64,000 nucleotides of DNA from Streptomyces calvus (lineage in GTDB: Bacteria; Actinomycetota; Actinomycetes; Streptomycetales; Streptomycetaceae): the NCBI RefSeq assembly GCF_006782915.1, contig NZ_VCNP01000056.1, positions 310,001 to 374,000 on the forward strand, read 5' to 3'. Under the pieces are notes generated by a model. That model had not been told where the DNA came from. It did not search any database and saw nothing but the letters and a program-made list of their open reading frames with translations. Below are positions 42,010 through 50,314 of this stretch, piece after piece (within the stretch, counting starts at the first letter, position 1; each line of letters opens with the position of its first letter). Position numbers and translations under genes: made by a program.

Positions 42010-42567
42010 ATGCGCGCACCCATCGGAGACTTCGACCACGCCACCCCCGTCCCCGACTGCCTCGACGAGCTCACCGGCCCGGTCGCCGCCGCCGTACGCG
42101 CCTGGAACGGCAGCGTCCCCGCCGACCGGATCCTCTACGTCGACACCGACCCGCGCTGGGCCGACACCGCCGTCTTCGTCGAGCACTACGGCCGGGACCT
42201 GCTGGAGCAGTCGGCCAACTGCGTGGTGGTGGCGGGCAAGCGGGGCGGGGAGACCACGCTCGCCGCGTGCGTCGTGCTGTCCACCACCCGCCTCGACGTC
42301 AACGGGGTCGTCCGCCGCCACCTCGGCGCCCGCAAGGCGTCCTTCGCCCCGATGGACACCGCGACGGGCGAGACCGGCATGGAGTACGGCGGCATCACCC
42401 CGGTCGGACTGCCCGCCGGCTGGCCGGTGCTGGTGGACGCCGCCGTCGTGGACCTCCCGTACGTGCTCGTCGGCAGCGGCAGGCGGCGCGGAAAGCTGCT
42501 GGTGCCGGGCAAGGCGTTCGCCGAACTTCCCGGCGCGGCCGTGCTCGAGGGCCTCGGAGCGGCCTGA
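42010..42567 (+). CDS. YbaK/EbsC-type aminoacyl-tRNA deacylase-like protein
   Basis: A 185-residue protein of the YbaK/prolyl-tRNA-editing fold. It shows SANCVVVAGKRGGETTLAAC, the catalytic-loop segment RRHLGARKASFAPMDTA, MEYGGITPVGLPAGWPVLVD and GKLLVPGKAFAELPGA. Such proteins hydrolyse mischarged tRNAs. It follows the XRE-cupin regulator on the same strand. The ATG 42010 start is clear. Confidence 0.87.
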   Translation: MRAPIGDFDHATPVPDCLDELTGPVAAAVRAWNGSVPADRILYVDTDPRWADTAVFVEHYGRDLLEQSANCVVVAGKRGGETTLAACVVLSTTRLDVNGVVRRHLGARKASFAPMDTATGETGMEYGGITPVGLPAGWPVLVDAAVVDLPYVLVGSGRRRGKLLVPGKAFAELPGAAVLEGLGAA

Positions 42568-42573
42568 GCGGGC

Positions 42574-43815
42574 TCACCGCCCCGCGTGGTGCGCCAGCGG
42601 CAGGTGCGGGTCCGCCGCGCCGGGCACCGGTTCCGGATCGGCGTGCACCAGGGCGGCGGTCAGCCGGGGAACGGCGTGCAGCAGCGCGTGCTCCGCCTCG
42701 ACGGCGACACGGTGGGCCTCGCGCACCGTCGCCTCGCCGTCCACCACGACGGCCACCTCCGCGCGCAGCCGGTGCCCGATCCAGCGCAACCGCAGCTCGC
42801 CCACCCCGCGCACGCCCGGCACCCCCGTCAGTGCCCGCTCGGCGCGGTCCACCAGTGCCGGGTCCACGGCGTCCATCACCCGCCGGAACACCTCCCGAGC
42901 GGCGTCCCGCAGGACCAGGAGGATCGCCGCCGTGATCGCCAGCCCCACCACCGGGTCCGCGAACCGCCAGCCCAGGGCCGCACCGCCGGCGCCCAGCAGC
43001 ACCGCCAGCGACGTGAACCCGTCGGTGCGGGCGTGCAGCCCGTCGGCGACCAGCGCGGCCGAGCCGATGGCCCGCCCGACCCGGATGCGGTAGCGCGCCA
43101 CCCACTCGTTGCCCGCGAACCCGACCAGCGCCGCGACGGCGACCACCGGGACGTGCTCGACGGGGCGCGGGTCCAGCAGCCGGTCCAGCGCGGTCCAGCC
43201 GGCGAAGGCGGCGGACGCGGCGATCGTCAGCACGATCGCGATGCCCGCCAGGTCCTCCGCGCGCCCGTAGCCGTAGGTGAAGCGGCGGGTGGCGGCGCGC
43301 CGGCCCAGCAGGAAGGCGATGCCCAGCGGTACGGCGGTCAGCGCGTCCGCGGCGTTGTGCACCGTGTCGCCGAGCAGCGCCACCGACCCGGAGAGGGCCA
43401 CCACGACCGCCTGCGCCAGTGCCGTCACGCCGAGCACGGCGAGCGAGACCCACAGCGCGCGCATGCCCCGGGCGGAGGCCTCCAGGGCGCGGTCGAGCTT
43501 GTCGGCGGTCTCGTGCGAGTGGGGAGTGAGGAGATGGGTGAGGCGGTGCAGCGGGGACGCCCGGTGGTGACGGTGCCCGTGCCCGTCGTGGTGGTGGTCC
43601 TGGGCGTGGTTGTGTGCGTCGTGGTCGTGGTCGTGGTCGTGGTCGTGCGGGTGCGGGTGCGGGTGCGGGTGCGGGGCGTGGTGCTGGTGCCCGGGTCCGC
43701 CGTGGTCCTGGTGGTGGAGGTGTGTGTGCCGGTGGTCGCCGGGCGCGCCGTGCTGCCCGGGGCCGTGGCCGTCGTGGCCCGCGTCCTCGTGGCCGTGCCG
43801 GTGCCGGTCGCTCAC
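42574..43815 (-). CDS. Cation diffusion facilitator with long His-rich N-terminus
   Basis: A CDF-family metal exporter of about 413 residues. The membrane core has the metal-site motifs in VALLGDTVHNAADALTAV and LVADGLHARTDGFTSLAVLL, and a C-terminal cytoplasmic metallochaperone-like domain. Before the first helix about 90 residues are extremely His/Asp/Gly/Pro-rich (HPHPHPHPHDHDHDHD). Zinc or cobalt export is likely. GTG 43815 is chosen for the GGAAGGGGAC ribosome site. It diverges from an ArsR-type gene across a palindromic operator. Confidence 0.9.
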   Translation of the reverse strand: MSDRHRHGHEDAGHDGHGPGQHGAPGDHRHTHLHHQDHGGPGHQHHAPHPHPHPHPHDHDHDHDHDAHNHAQDHHHDGHGHRHHRASPLHRLTHLLTPHSHETADKLDRALEASARGMRALWVSLAVLGVTALAQAVVVALSGSVALLGDTVHNAADALTAVPLGIAFLLGRRAATRRFTYGYGRAEDLAGIAIVLTIAASAAFAGWTALDRLLDPRPVEHVPVVAVAALVGFAGNEWVARYRIRVGRAIGSAALVADGLHARTDGFTSLAVLLGAGGAALGWRFADPVVGLAITAAILLVLRDAAREVFRRVMDAVDPALVDRAERALTGVPGVRGVGELRLRWIGHRLRAEVAVVVDGEATVREAHRVAVEAEHALLHAVPRLTAALVHADPEPVPGAADPHLPLAHHAGR

Positions 43816-43869
43816 GATCGTCCCCTTCCGGTGCGCGAGGTGGACGGGTGACGTCCACGACGCCATTAT

Positions 43870-43885
43870 GTGCGTATGAGCGCAC
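43870..43885. promoter_or_regulatory. ArsR/SmtB-type operator candidate
   Basis: GTGCG (43870-43874), six bases, CGCAC (43881-43885): a perfect inverted repeat in the divergent region between the CDF exporter and the ArsR-type gene, touching the possible ArsR start codons. Binding by that regulator is inferred. Confidence 0.55.
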
Positions 43886-43887
43886 GC

Positions 43888-44235
43888 ATGCACCTATCAC
43901 CTGCGCACGATGCGCACCCACGCACGCCCGGCGAGGAGCAGTTCGCGCTCGCGGCGGAACTGCTGGCGCTGCTCGGCGACCGCACCCGGCTGGCCCTGCT
44001 GCACGCCCTGACCCGCGGCGAGGCCGACGTCACCACGCTCACCGAGGCGTGCGGAGCGGCCCGGCCCGCGGTCAGCCAGCACCTGGCCCGGCTGCGCCTC
44101 GCCGGGCTGGTGGACACCCGCAAGGACGGCCGCCGGGTGATCTACTCCCTGAGCGACGGCCATCTGCGGCGCCTGGTGGACGAGGCGCTCAGCGTGGCCG
44201 ACCACCGCATCGCCGACCGGCCCCCGCACGACTGA
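43888..44235 (+). CDS. ArsR/SmtB-family metal-responsive regulator
   Basis: A winged-helix repressor of about 115 residues. The core is LGDRTRLALLHALTRGEADV, the recognition helix CGAARPAVSQHLARLRLAGL and RRVIYSLSDGHLRRLVDEAL. The last helix carries an Asp-His/His pattern (SVADHRIADRPPHD) typical of the alpha-5 zinc site of CzrA/SmtB. It is divergent from a CDF exporter and likely represses it until metal binds. ATG 43888 leaves the operator outside the gene; GTG 43870 and ATG 43876 are upstream alternatives. No ribosome site is seen, so the message may be leaderless. Confidence 0.87.
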   Translation: MHLSPAHDAHPRTPGEEQFALAAELLALLGDRTRLALLHALTRGEADVTTLTEACGAARPAVSQHLARLRLAGLVDTRKDGRRVIYSLSDGHLRRLVDEALSVADHRIADRPPHD

Positions 44236-44357
44236 CCGGCCCGCAGGGCTGACTGCCTCCGTACGGCTGCCCGCTCCGGCACGCCCGACGGCCCGGCACG
44301 CCCGACCGCCCGCGTACGACCGGCCGCCCGCGTACGACCGGCCGGCCGGGGTGTCGT

Positions 44358-45575
44358 TCAGTACCGTGCCGCCGTGCCCAGGTACTGCTCCGCGAAGGCG
44401 GCAGCGGCGGCGGGGGAGGGGAACAGCCGGCGCAGCCGGGCGAGCGTGGTGCCCGCGCGGAAGGAGTCACCCGCCGCCGTGCCGTGGTACAGCTCGGACA
44501 GCCACTGCGAGAACTCCTGGTAGTCCCACACGCGCCGCAGACACGCCCGCGAGTAGCCGGCCAGCCCGCTGTCGTCGTCCCCGGTGAGCCACGCCACCAG
44601 GGCGTCGCCGAGCAGGAACGCGTCGTGCAGGGCCAGGTTCAGGCCCTTGGCGGCGATCGGGGCGACCAGGTGCGCCGCGTCCCCGGCCAGGAAGAGCCGC
44701 CCGGACACCATCGGCTCGGTGACGTAGTCGTGCATGTCCAGCACGCGCTTCTCGATCAGCCGGCCCTCGGCCGGCGGGGCCGCTCCGGCCGCCCCGAGCC
44801 GGCGCCGCAGCTCCGCCCAGACCCGCTCGTGCGGCCAGTTCGCCGGGTCGTCGCCGGGCGGGCACTGGAGGTAGTAGCGGGTCACCTCCGGGCTGCGGGG
44901 CATCTGGCCGGCGAACCCGTCCGGATGGCAGCCGAACAGGACGCAGTCCGCGGACGGCGGCGCCTCGGCGAGCAGCGCCAGCCAGCCGATGCCGTAGTCG
45001 TGCCGCGCCACCCGGGCGCGCCCCGGCGCGAGGGACGCCCTCGTCACCCCGCGCGCACCGTCGCAGCCGGCCACGAAGTCGCAGGCGACGACCTCCCGTT
45101 CGCCGCTCTCCGGGCAGCGGTACGACACCGACGGACGGTCGCCGTCCAGGTCGTGCAGCCGTACGTCGCGCACGCCGAACCGGATGCGGCCGCCGCGTAC
45201 GTCCGCGTACTCCCGCACCAGGTCCGTCACGAGCAGTGGCTGCGGATACACCCAGTGGTGACGGCCCGTCAGCTCCTGGTACCGGAACCGGTACCGCTCG
45301 CCGTCGAAGCGGAACTCGCACGCGGTGTGGCGCCCGGCCCGCTCCAGCAGGTTCCCCGCCAGGCCCCGCCGCTCCAGACCGCGGACCGCCCACTCCTCGA
45401 TCACCCCGGCCCGGGGCCGCCGTTCGATGAACTCGCGGGTCTCGGTCTCCAGGACGAGACAGTCCACACCGGCCGCCCGCAGGATGTTGCCGACGGTGAG
45501 CCCGGCGGGTCCGGCGCCCACGACGACGACCGGAACGCGTGACGGCGGGTCGGGGTGGCGCACCCTCTGCTGCAT
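44358..45575 (-). CDS. pobA: FAD monooxygenase, 4-hydroxybenzoate 3-monooxygenase type
   Basis: A class A flavoprotein monooxygenase of about 405 residues. It shows the FAD motif VVVVGAGPAGLTVGNILRAAG, the segment RPRAGVIEEWAVRGLERRGL, the substrate/FAD motif GDAAHLVAPIAAKGLNLALH and DG near FVAGCDGARGVTR. This matches PobA, which makes protocatechuate from 4-hydroxybenzoate. No protocatechuate catabolism genes adjoin it, so a different phenolic substrate is possible. ATG 45575 is chosen; 45599 is in frame upstream. Confidence 0.85.
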   Translation of the reverse strand: MQQRVRHPDPPSRVPVVVVGAGPAGLTVGNILRAAGVDCLVLETETREFIERRPRAGVIEEWAVRGLERRGLAGNLLERAGRHTACEFRFDGERYRFRYQELTGRHHWVYPQPLLVTDLVREYADVRGGRIRFGVRDVRLHDLDGDRPSVSYRCPESGEREVVACDFVAGCDGARGVTRASLAPGRARVARHDYGIGWLALLAEAPPSADCVLFGCHPDGFAGQMPRSPEVTRYYLQCPPGDDPANWPHERVWAELRRRLGAAGAAPPAEGRLIEKRVLDMHDYVTEPMVSGRLFLAGDAAHLVAPIAAKGLNLALHDAFLLGDALVAWLTGDDDSGLAGYSRACLRRVWDYQEFSQWLSELYHGTAAGDSFRAGTTLARLRRLFPSPAAAAAFAEQYLGTAARY

Positions 45576-45635
45576 CGGGCCATTATGGCGGCGCGGCACC
45601 GCCGGGTCACCGCCCGTGACGGGCCGGGTCGCTCC

Positions 45636-46043
45636 TCAGCCGAGCAGGGGTATCTCGATCGCGGGGCAGCGGTTCATCACCATGTCCAGACCCGCGGCGC
45701 GGGTCCGGTCGTAGGCCGCCTCGTCGATCACGTCGAGCTGGAACCACACCGCCTTCGCGCCCTTGGCCACCGCCTCGTCCGCCACCGCCCCGGCCAGCGA
45801 GCTGTTGACGAACACGTCGACGACGTCCACCTCGAAGGGGATGTCCGCGAGCGAGGCGTAGCCCCGCTCGCCGTGCACGGTCTCCGCCTTCGGGTGCACC
45901 GGCACCACGCGCTTGCCGAACCGCTGGAGCACCTGGGCGACGCCGTACGCGGGGCGCTGCCGGTTCGTGGACAGGCCCACCACGGCCCAGGTGTCACCGA
46001 GTTCGGTGAGGATCTTGCGGACCGTTGCCTCGTCGCCGTACAC
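45636..46043 (-). CDS. CoA-binding domain protein (YccU type)
   Basis: A 135-residue single Rossmann CoA-binding domain. Motifs: WAVVGLSTNRQRPAYGVAQV, GKRVVPVHPKAETVHGERGY, DVFVNSSLAGAVADEAVAKG and VMNRCPAIEIPLL. It resembles the CoA-binding part of acyl-CoA synthetases, acting alone. The function is unknown. GTG 46043 is chosen for the CCGGGAGG ribosome site; the frame is open upstream without family similarity. Confidence 0.85.
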   Translation of the reverse strand: MYGDEATVRKILTELGDTWAVVGLSTNRQRPAYGVAQVLQRFGKRVVPVHPKAETVHGERGYASLADIPFEVDVVDVFVNSSLAGAVADEAVAKGAKAVWFQLDVIDEAAYDRTRAAGLDMVMNRCPAIEIPLLG

Positions 46044-46247
46044 CGCCGGCCTCCCGGGAGTCGTGAAGGAGCTGTCACCGCGCACAACGAAGCGACGCGC
46101 ACGGTGATTCCCGGCGACCGGCCGTCCACCCGGCGGGCGGTGGACTGTACCGGCCGCCGGGGCGTCCGGCGCCGGGAACCGACGACCGCGACCCGAAAGG
46201 CGTGCGAGATACCTGCGTACGCCCGCTCGCGCGCCTACGCTCGCCTC

Positions 46248-46973
46248 GTGCTGCGCATCACCGACGCCCGAACCGGCCGGCCCGTGGACGCCGCCCCGGC
46301 CCGCCGGGGCCTGACCCGTGTCCAGGCCCACACCCAGGGGTTCGACCGGTCGAACCTGCGTGTCCTGCTCGTCGCCGACCTGCTCGTGCGGGCCCTGGAA
46401 CTCGGCGGCACGCCGGTGTGGGCGCTGCACACCGGCGCACGGCAGCAGGCCGAACTCCGCGCGGCGGGCGCCGCTCTCGGCGTGCGGCCCTTCGAGGAGG
46501 GCCGGGACGCCGGGACCGGACTGGGCGAGGCCCAGGTCCTGCACGTGGTCAGCGAGGGCGGCGCGGCACCCGACGGCGTGACCGTCGCCGTGGCCCCCGT
46601 GCACGGGGACGACCCCGGCCCGCCGGACGGCGCCGACCCCACCGCCCTGCGACTGGCCCTGCTCACCCGGCCCAGGAACACGCCCGTGCACATCGGCCCG
46701 GACGTCCTCGCCGACGCCGCGGACACCCTCGGGCACTGGCGGCGCGCGGTCGCCGACTGGGCGCAGCGGCCCTCGCGCCCCGTCCCCGACGCCGTCCGCG
46801 CGGACCTGCGCGCCGCGTGGGAGGACGACCTGGACGCACCCGGAGTGCTGACCGTCCTCCGCGCGGCGGAGACCGACCCGGCCCTCGCGGACGGCGCCCG
46901 CTTCGAGACCTACGCCTACGCCGACCGGCTGCTCGGCCTCGACCTCACCCGCGGCCTGGGAACCCCGGCATGA
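46248..46973 (+). CDS. Protein distantly resembling cysteinyl-tRNA synthetase/MshC
   Basis: A 241-residue protein. The N-terminus LRITDARTGRPVDAAPARRG and RVLLVADLLVRALELGGTPV follow the layout of the CysRS/MshC catalytic fold, but the HIGH nucleotide motif is absent and the metal-binding cysteines are not visible. The remainder (HIGPDVLADAADTLGHWRRA and an acidic helical tail) aligns with no known domain that was recognised. It may be an inactive paralogue. The stop overlaps the next gene's ATG. Confidence 0.6.
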   Translation: MLRITDARTGRPVDAAPARRGLTRVQAHTQGFDRSNLRVLLVADLLVRALELGGTPVWALHTGARQQAELRAAGAALGVRPFEEGRDAGTGLGEAQVLHVVSEGGAAPDGVTVAVAPVHGDDPGPPDGADPTALRLALLTRPRNTPVHIGPDVLADAADTLGHWRRAVADWAQRPSRPVPDAVRADLRAAWEDDLDAPGVLTVLRAAETDPALADGARFETYAYADRLLGLDLTRGLGTPA

Positions 46974-47512
46974 TCGAACGCGCCGGGGCGGGACCGCTGC
47001 GCCGCCTGGTCGTCCTGCGCCACGCCAAGTCGGCCCGGCCACAGGGCGTCACCGACCACGAACGCCCCCTCGCCCGCCGCGGCCGCGCCGACGCACCCGC
47101 CGCCGGACGTGCGCTCGCCGAGGCGGACTGCCTGCCGGACCTCGCGCTGTGCTCCACCGCGGTCCGGGCCCGCCACACCTGGGAGCTGGCCGCCGCGCAG
47201 TGGGGCACGCCGCCTCCGGTCCGGTACGACGCGCGCCTCTACCACGGCGACGTCCCCGGACTCCTGGCCGTGGTCCGCGAGACGCCCGCCGAGATCGAGA
47301 CGCTGCTGCTCGTCGGCCACAACCCGGGCCTGGAGGACCTCGTCCTGACGCTCGCCGCCGACGGCCTGGACGACACCCTGGACCGGCTGCGCACCAAGTT
47401 CCCGACCTCCGCGATCGCCGTCCTGTCCTGGCACGGCCCCGCCTGGCGCGACCTCGCCCCCGCCGGCGCCCTGCTGACCTCCCTGACCGTGCCCCGGGGC
47501 GCCCGCCGATAG
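46970..47512 (+). CDS. SixA-type histidine phosphatase
   Basis: A 180-residue phosphoglycerate-mutase-fold phosphatase. The catalytic motif is LVVLRHAKSARP (the RHG-like site), with ARRGRADAPAAGRALAE and the second histidine in LLLVGHNPGLEDLVL. It is related to SixA, which dephosphorylates phosphohistidine. The ATG overlaps the preceding stop (ATGA), so the two proteins are translated together; a functional link is possible. Confidence 0.87.
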   Translation: MIERAGAGPLRRLVVLRHAKSARPQGVTDHERPLARRGRADAPAAGRALAEADCLPDLALCSTAVRARHTWELAAAQWGTPPPVRYDARLYHGDVPGLLAVVRETPAEIETLLLVGHNPGLEDLVLTLAADGLDDTLDRLRTKFPTSAIAVLSWHGPAWRDLAPAGALLTSLTVPRGARR

Positions 47513-47566
47513 GCCCGTCCGAGCGCCCCTCGGAGGTGTCCGCGCGGCGCCGCATAGGCTGGCCGG

Positions 47567-48193
47567 ATGCAGGACGAGTACCGCACCGTCGCGCGCGCGG
47601 GTGTGCACGAGACCGAGATCAACCGCTCACGCTTCCTGTGCGCCCTCGCCCCGGCGGCCACCGAGCGGGAGGCGCAGGAGTTCATCGCCGCCGTGCGCAA
47701 GGAGCACGCCGACGCCACCCACAACTGCTGGGCCTACGTCATCGGCGCCGACGCCTCCACCCAGAAGGCCAGCGACGACGGCGAGCCCGGCGGCACCGCC
47801 GGCGTCCCCATGCTCCAGATGCTGCTCCGCCGCGACATGCGGTACGTCGTCGCCGTCGTCACCCGCTACTACGGCGGCGTCAAACTCGGTGCGGGCGGCC
47901 TCATCCGCGCCTACGGCGGCGCCGTCGGCGAGGCGCTGGACGCCCTCGGCACCCTCACCCGGCGCCGCTTCCGGCTGGCCACCGTGACCGTCGACCACCA
48001 GCGGGCCGGCAAGCTCCAGAACGACCTGCGCGCCACCGGCCGCACGGTGCGGGACGTCCGCTACGACGAGGAGGTCACCCTCGAGATCGGCCTCCCGGAC
48101 GCCGACGTGGACGCCTTCCGCGCCTGGCTCGCCGACGCCACGGCGGGCACCGCCCGCTTCGAACCGGGCGGGGAGGCCTACGGCGACGCGTGA
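47567..48193 (+). CDS. YigZ/IMPACT-family protein
   Basis: A 208-residue protein of the conserved IMPACT/YigZ family. Signatures: THNCWAYVIGADASTQKASD, DDGEPGGTAGVPMLQMLL, VVTRYYGGVKLGAGGLIRAY and a final ACT-like domain (RLATVTVDHQRAGKLQNDL). Relatives act in translational control or proline metabolism; the bacterial role is not settled. This is the last gene before the biosynthetic cluster. Confidence 0.9.
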   Translation: MQDEYRTVARAGVHETEINRSRFLCALAPAATEREAQEFIAAVRKEHADATHNCWAYVIGADASTQKASDDGEPGGTAGVPMLQMLLRRDMRYVVAVVTRYYGGVKLGAGGLIRAYGGAVGEALDALGTLTRRRFRLATVTVDHQRAGKLQNDLRATGRTVRDVRYDEEVTLEIGLPDADVDAFRAWLADATAGTARFEPGGEAYGDA

Positions 48194-48690
48194 GGCAAGG
48201 GCGCCATCGCCGCCCTGATCATCGTCCGCGCCGCGTACTTCTCCCACGAGGCCGTCCAGGTCTGCCGCCGCCGGCGGCGGCTTCCGCGTGCTCGGACAGC
48301 CGAGACAGCCGTTCACGCTCGGCCTCCGGCCGCACGGCCAACCCGGCCGCCCGCGGCTCGAGTTTCCACACGCTCCCGGATCCGGGTCTCCTCGGCCCGG
48401 TCCACATCGAACGACGACCCCACCGGCACCGCCCCTGACGCCGGCACCCGGGTAGCCGTACGGCGCGTGCGCCGAACGGCTACCCCGATCGTGATGCCCT
48501 CCCGGCTGCCCGGATCGTGATGCCCTCCTGGCTGCCCGGATCGTCATGCCCCCTTGTTGCCCGCATCGTGATGCCTTCCGGCACCCCGTTATAGCCAGTC
48601 GAACGATCTACCGCTTACTTCCGTCGCACGGCGAAGATCGAACCGCCCAAATGGATACGTCGTGATGGTTGGCAAATCAAAGGAAGTCCC
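48194..48690. other. Gene-free junction before the biosynthetic cluster
   Basis: About 500 bases with no convincing gene. Early codons (GAIAALIIVRAAYFSHEAVQ in one frame) look like a small coding fragment but lack start and support. A 26-bp tandem repeat occupies 48487-48590. The last 90 bases are lower in GC and should hold the cluster promoter; AAAGGAAG (48677-48684) is the ribosome site of the first ligase gene. Confidence 0.6.
48487..48590. repeat. 26-bp tandem repeat, four copies
   Basis: Units at 48487, 48513, 48539 and about 48564 share GATCGTGATGCCCTCC and GGCTGCCCG with small changes. The repeat marks the left border of the biosynthetic cluster. Confidence 0.8.
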
Positions 48691-50259
48691 ATGAGCCTGC
48701 CCGAGCCTTGGTGGCGTGCAAGTCGGAGTTACGTCTCGGAGATCCTCTCGCTGTTCGCAGCCGCGCCCGATCGAGATGTCGTCCACTGGCGCGGCGAATC
48801 CTTCTCCGGTGGCGACCTGATGCGGTCCGTGACCGAGACGTTCCTTGCGCTGCGCAACCGCGGAGTGGGCAAGGGAGATGTAGTAGCGATTCTGGTCGCA
48901 CCCAACAGCCCCGACATGCTCACCGTGCGGTACGCGACACATCTGCTCGGCGGCGCCGTGTGCTATTTGCGCACCACCAATCCCGGTACCAGGACGACGG
49001 TCCTTCCGCTGGATCACCAGATCCAGATCCTGCGCGAAACCGAAGCCGTGACCATCTTCACCGATGCCGAAGGTTCGGAGCGCGCGACGGAGCTCTCCGA
49101 CGGCAGTGGGATCCCGGTGACGCGACGTCACGAGGCCGGCCGGGACGGTGTCGCCGACATCCCGGACGCCGTGTCGTGGGATCCGGATGCGACGGCCTTC
49201 ATCGGCTTCACGAGCGGCAGCACGGGACGGCCCAAGGGCATCCGCCTGTCGGGTCGCGCATGGGACGCCACCATCCGCGCGTGGATGGGGGTCGGTCGTG
49301 AATACGACTGCTCGTCGATCCTGGTGTCGACCCCGCTGAGCCATGGCGTGGCCGCGATGGTGGACGCGGTCTTCGCCCTGGGCGGAGCCCTCTACCTCCA
49401 TGAGAGCTTCGACGCCGAGAAGTTCGTGGACACCGTCTCCGCGGAGAAGGACATCTCGTGGACGTTCATGGCGACGAATCACGTGTTCCACGTCATCGAC
49501 CATCTGCTCGAGCGGGGAATTCGCGACAGGGACGCGGTGGAAGCTGCGGGCCTGTCCTCGCTGAAGCGGATCGTCTACGGTGGCAGCCCCGCGGCACCCG
49601 CCAGAATCGCACAGGCCTTCCAGCTCTTCGGCCCCAGGCTCGCGCAGGGTTATGCCACGAGTGAGAGCGGTCGGATCACGATCCTGACTCCTGAGGAGCA
49701 CGGCGACCCGGAGCTCGCGGCCACCGTCGGCCGGCCCTTCCCCGAGGTGGAGATCGCCGTCTGCAACTCGGACTCGGGTGCGCAGCTGGCGGCGGGCGAA
49801 GTCGGCGAGGTCCGCGTCCGTTCGCCCCAGATGATGGACGGCTACAACGGCAACCCGGAATTGACTGCCCAAGTCATGCGGGACGGCTGGTACTTCACCG
49901 GAGACATCGGCTGCCTCGACGAGCGAGGCTATCTGACCCTCTTGGGTCGGGTGGCCCACGTCATCAAGGTCGGCGGCGTCAAGGTCCATCCCATCGTTCT
50001 CGAGGCGGAGATCCTCGCCCACCCGGGTGTCCGGCACGCCGCCGTCTACGGCGTGCAGGACGAGGACGGAAGCGAGCACATCCACGCCGCCATCGAATGC
50101 GATCCGGCTGAGGTCGTCGAGGTGGAAGACATTTGCGCAAGCATTTCCGAGGCGCTGTCTCCGATTCACGTGCCCGAGAAGATACACGTATTGAGCGAGC
50201 TGCCGATGAACAGCAACGGCAAGCCCGACAAGGTGCTTCTGAAATCGAAGTTCGCCTAG
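48691..50259 (+). CDS. AMP-forming acyl ligase, candidate C5N amide synthetase
   Basis: An ANL-superfamily ligase of 522 residues. It has the P-loop GFTSGSTGRPKGIRLSG (about 172-188), the A5-like QGYATSESGRI, GWYFTGDIGCLDERGYL, and a C-terminal lysine in NSNGKPDKVLLKSK. It forms an acyl-adenylate and transfers the acyl group. Its place directly before a 5-aminolevulinate synthase and a second ligase matches the C5N cassette of manumycin- and bafilomycin-type clusters, where one ligase joins 2-amino-3-hydroxycyclopentenone to the acid. Of the two, this one diverges more from CoA ligases and is the better candidate for the amide synthetase; that is inference. ATG 48691 follows AAAGGAAG. Confidence 0.8.
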   Translation: MSLPEPWWRASRSYVSEILSLFAAAPDRDVVHWRGESFSGGDLMRSVTETFLALRNRGVGKGDVVAILVAPNSPDMLTVRYATHLLGGAVCYLRTTNPGTRTTVLPLDHQIQILRETEAVTIFTDAEGSERATELSDGSGIPVTRRHEAGRDGVADIPDAVSWDPDATAFIGFTSGSTGRPKGIRLSGRAWDATIRAWMGVGREYDCSSILVSTPLSHGVAAMVDAVFALGGALYLHESFDAEKFVDTVSAEKDISWTFMATNHVFHVIDHLLERGIRDRDAVEAAGLSSLKRIVYGGSPAAPARIAQAFQLFGPRLAQGYATSESGRITILTPEEHGDPELAATVGRPFPEVEIAVCNSDSGAQLAAGEVGEVRVRSPQMMDGYNGNPELTAQVMRDGWYFTGDIGCLDERGYLTLLGRVAHVIKVGGVKVHPIVLEAEILAHPGVRHAAVYGVQDEDGSEHIHAAIECDPAEVVEVEDICASISEALSPIHVPEKIHVLSELPMNSNGKPDKVLLKSKFA

Positions 50260-50314
50260 CGTGGACCTTTCGGTTCGCAGGTCAATCCAACCGCTACGTC
50301 GAGAAGGCGAGTGA

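Noticed and set aside
48487..48590. Possible CRISPR array
   Set aside because: The four units are directly abutting 26-bp tandem repeats without unique spacers, and no cas genes are present.
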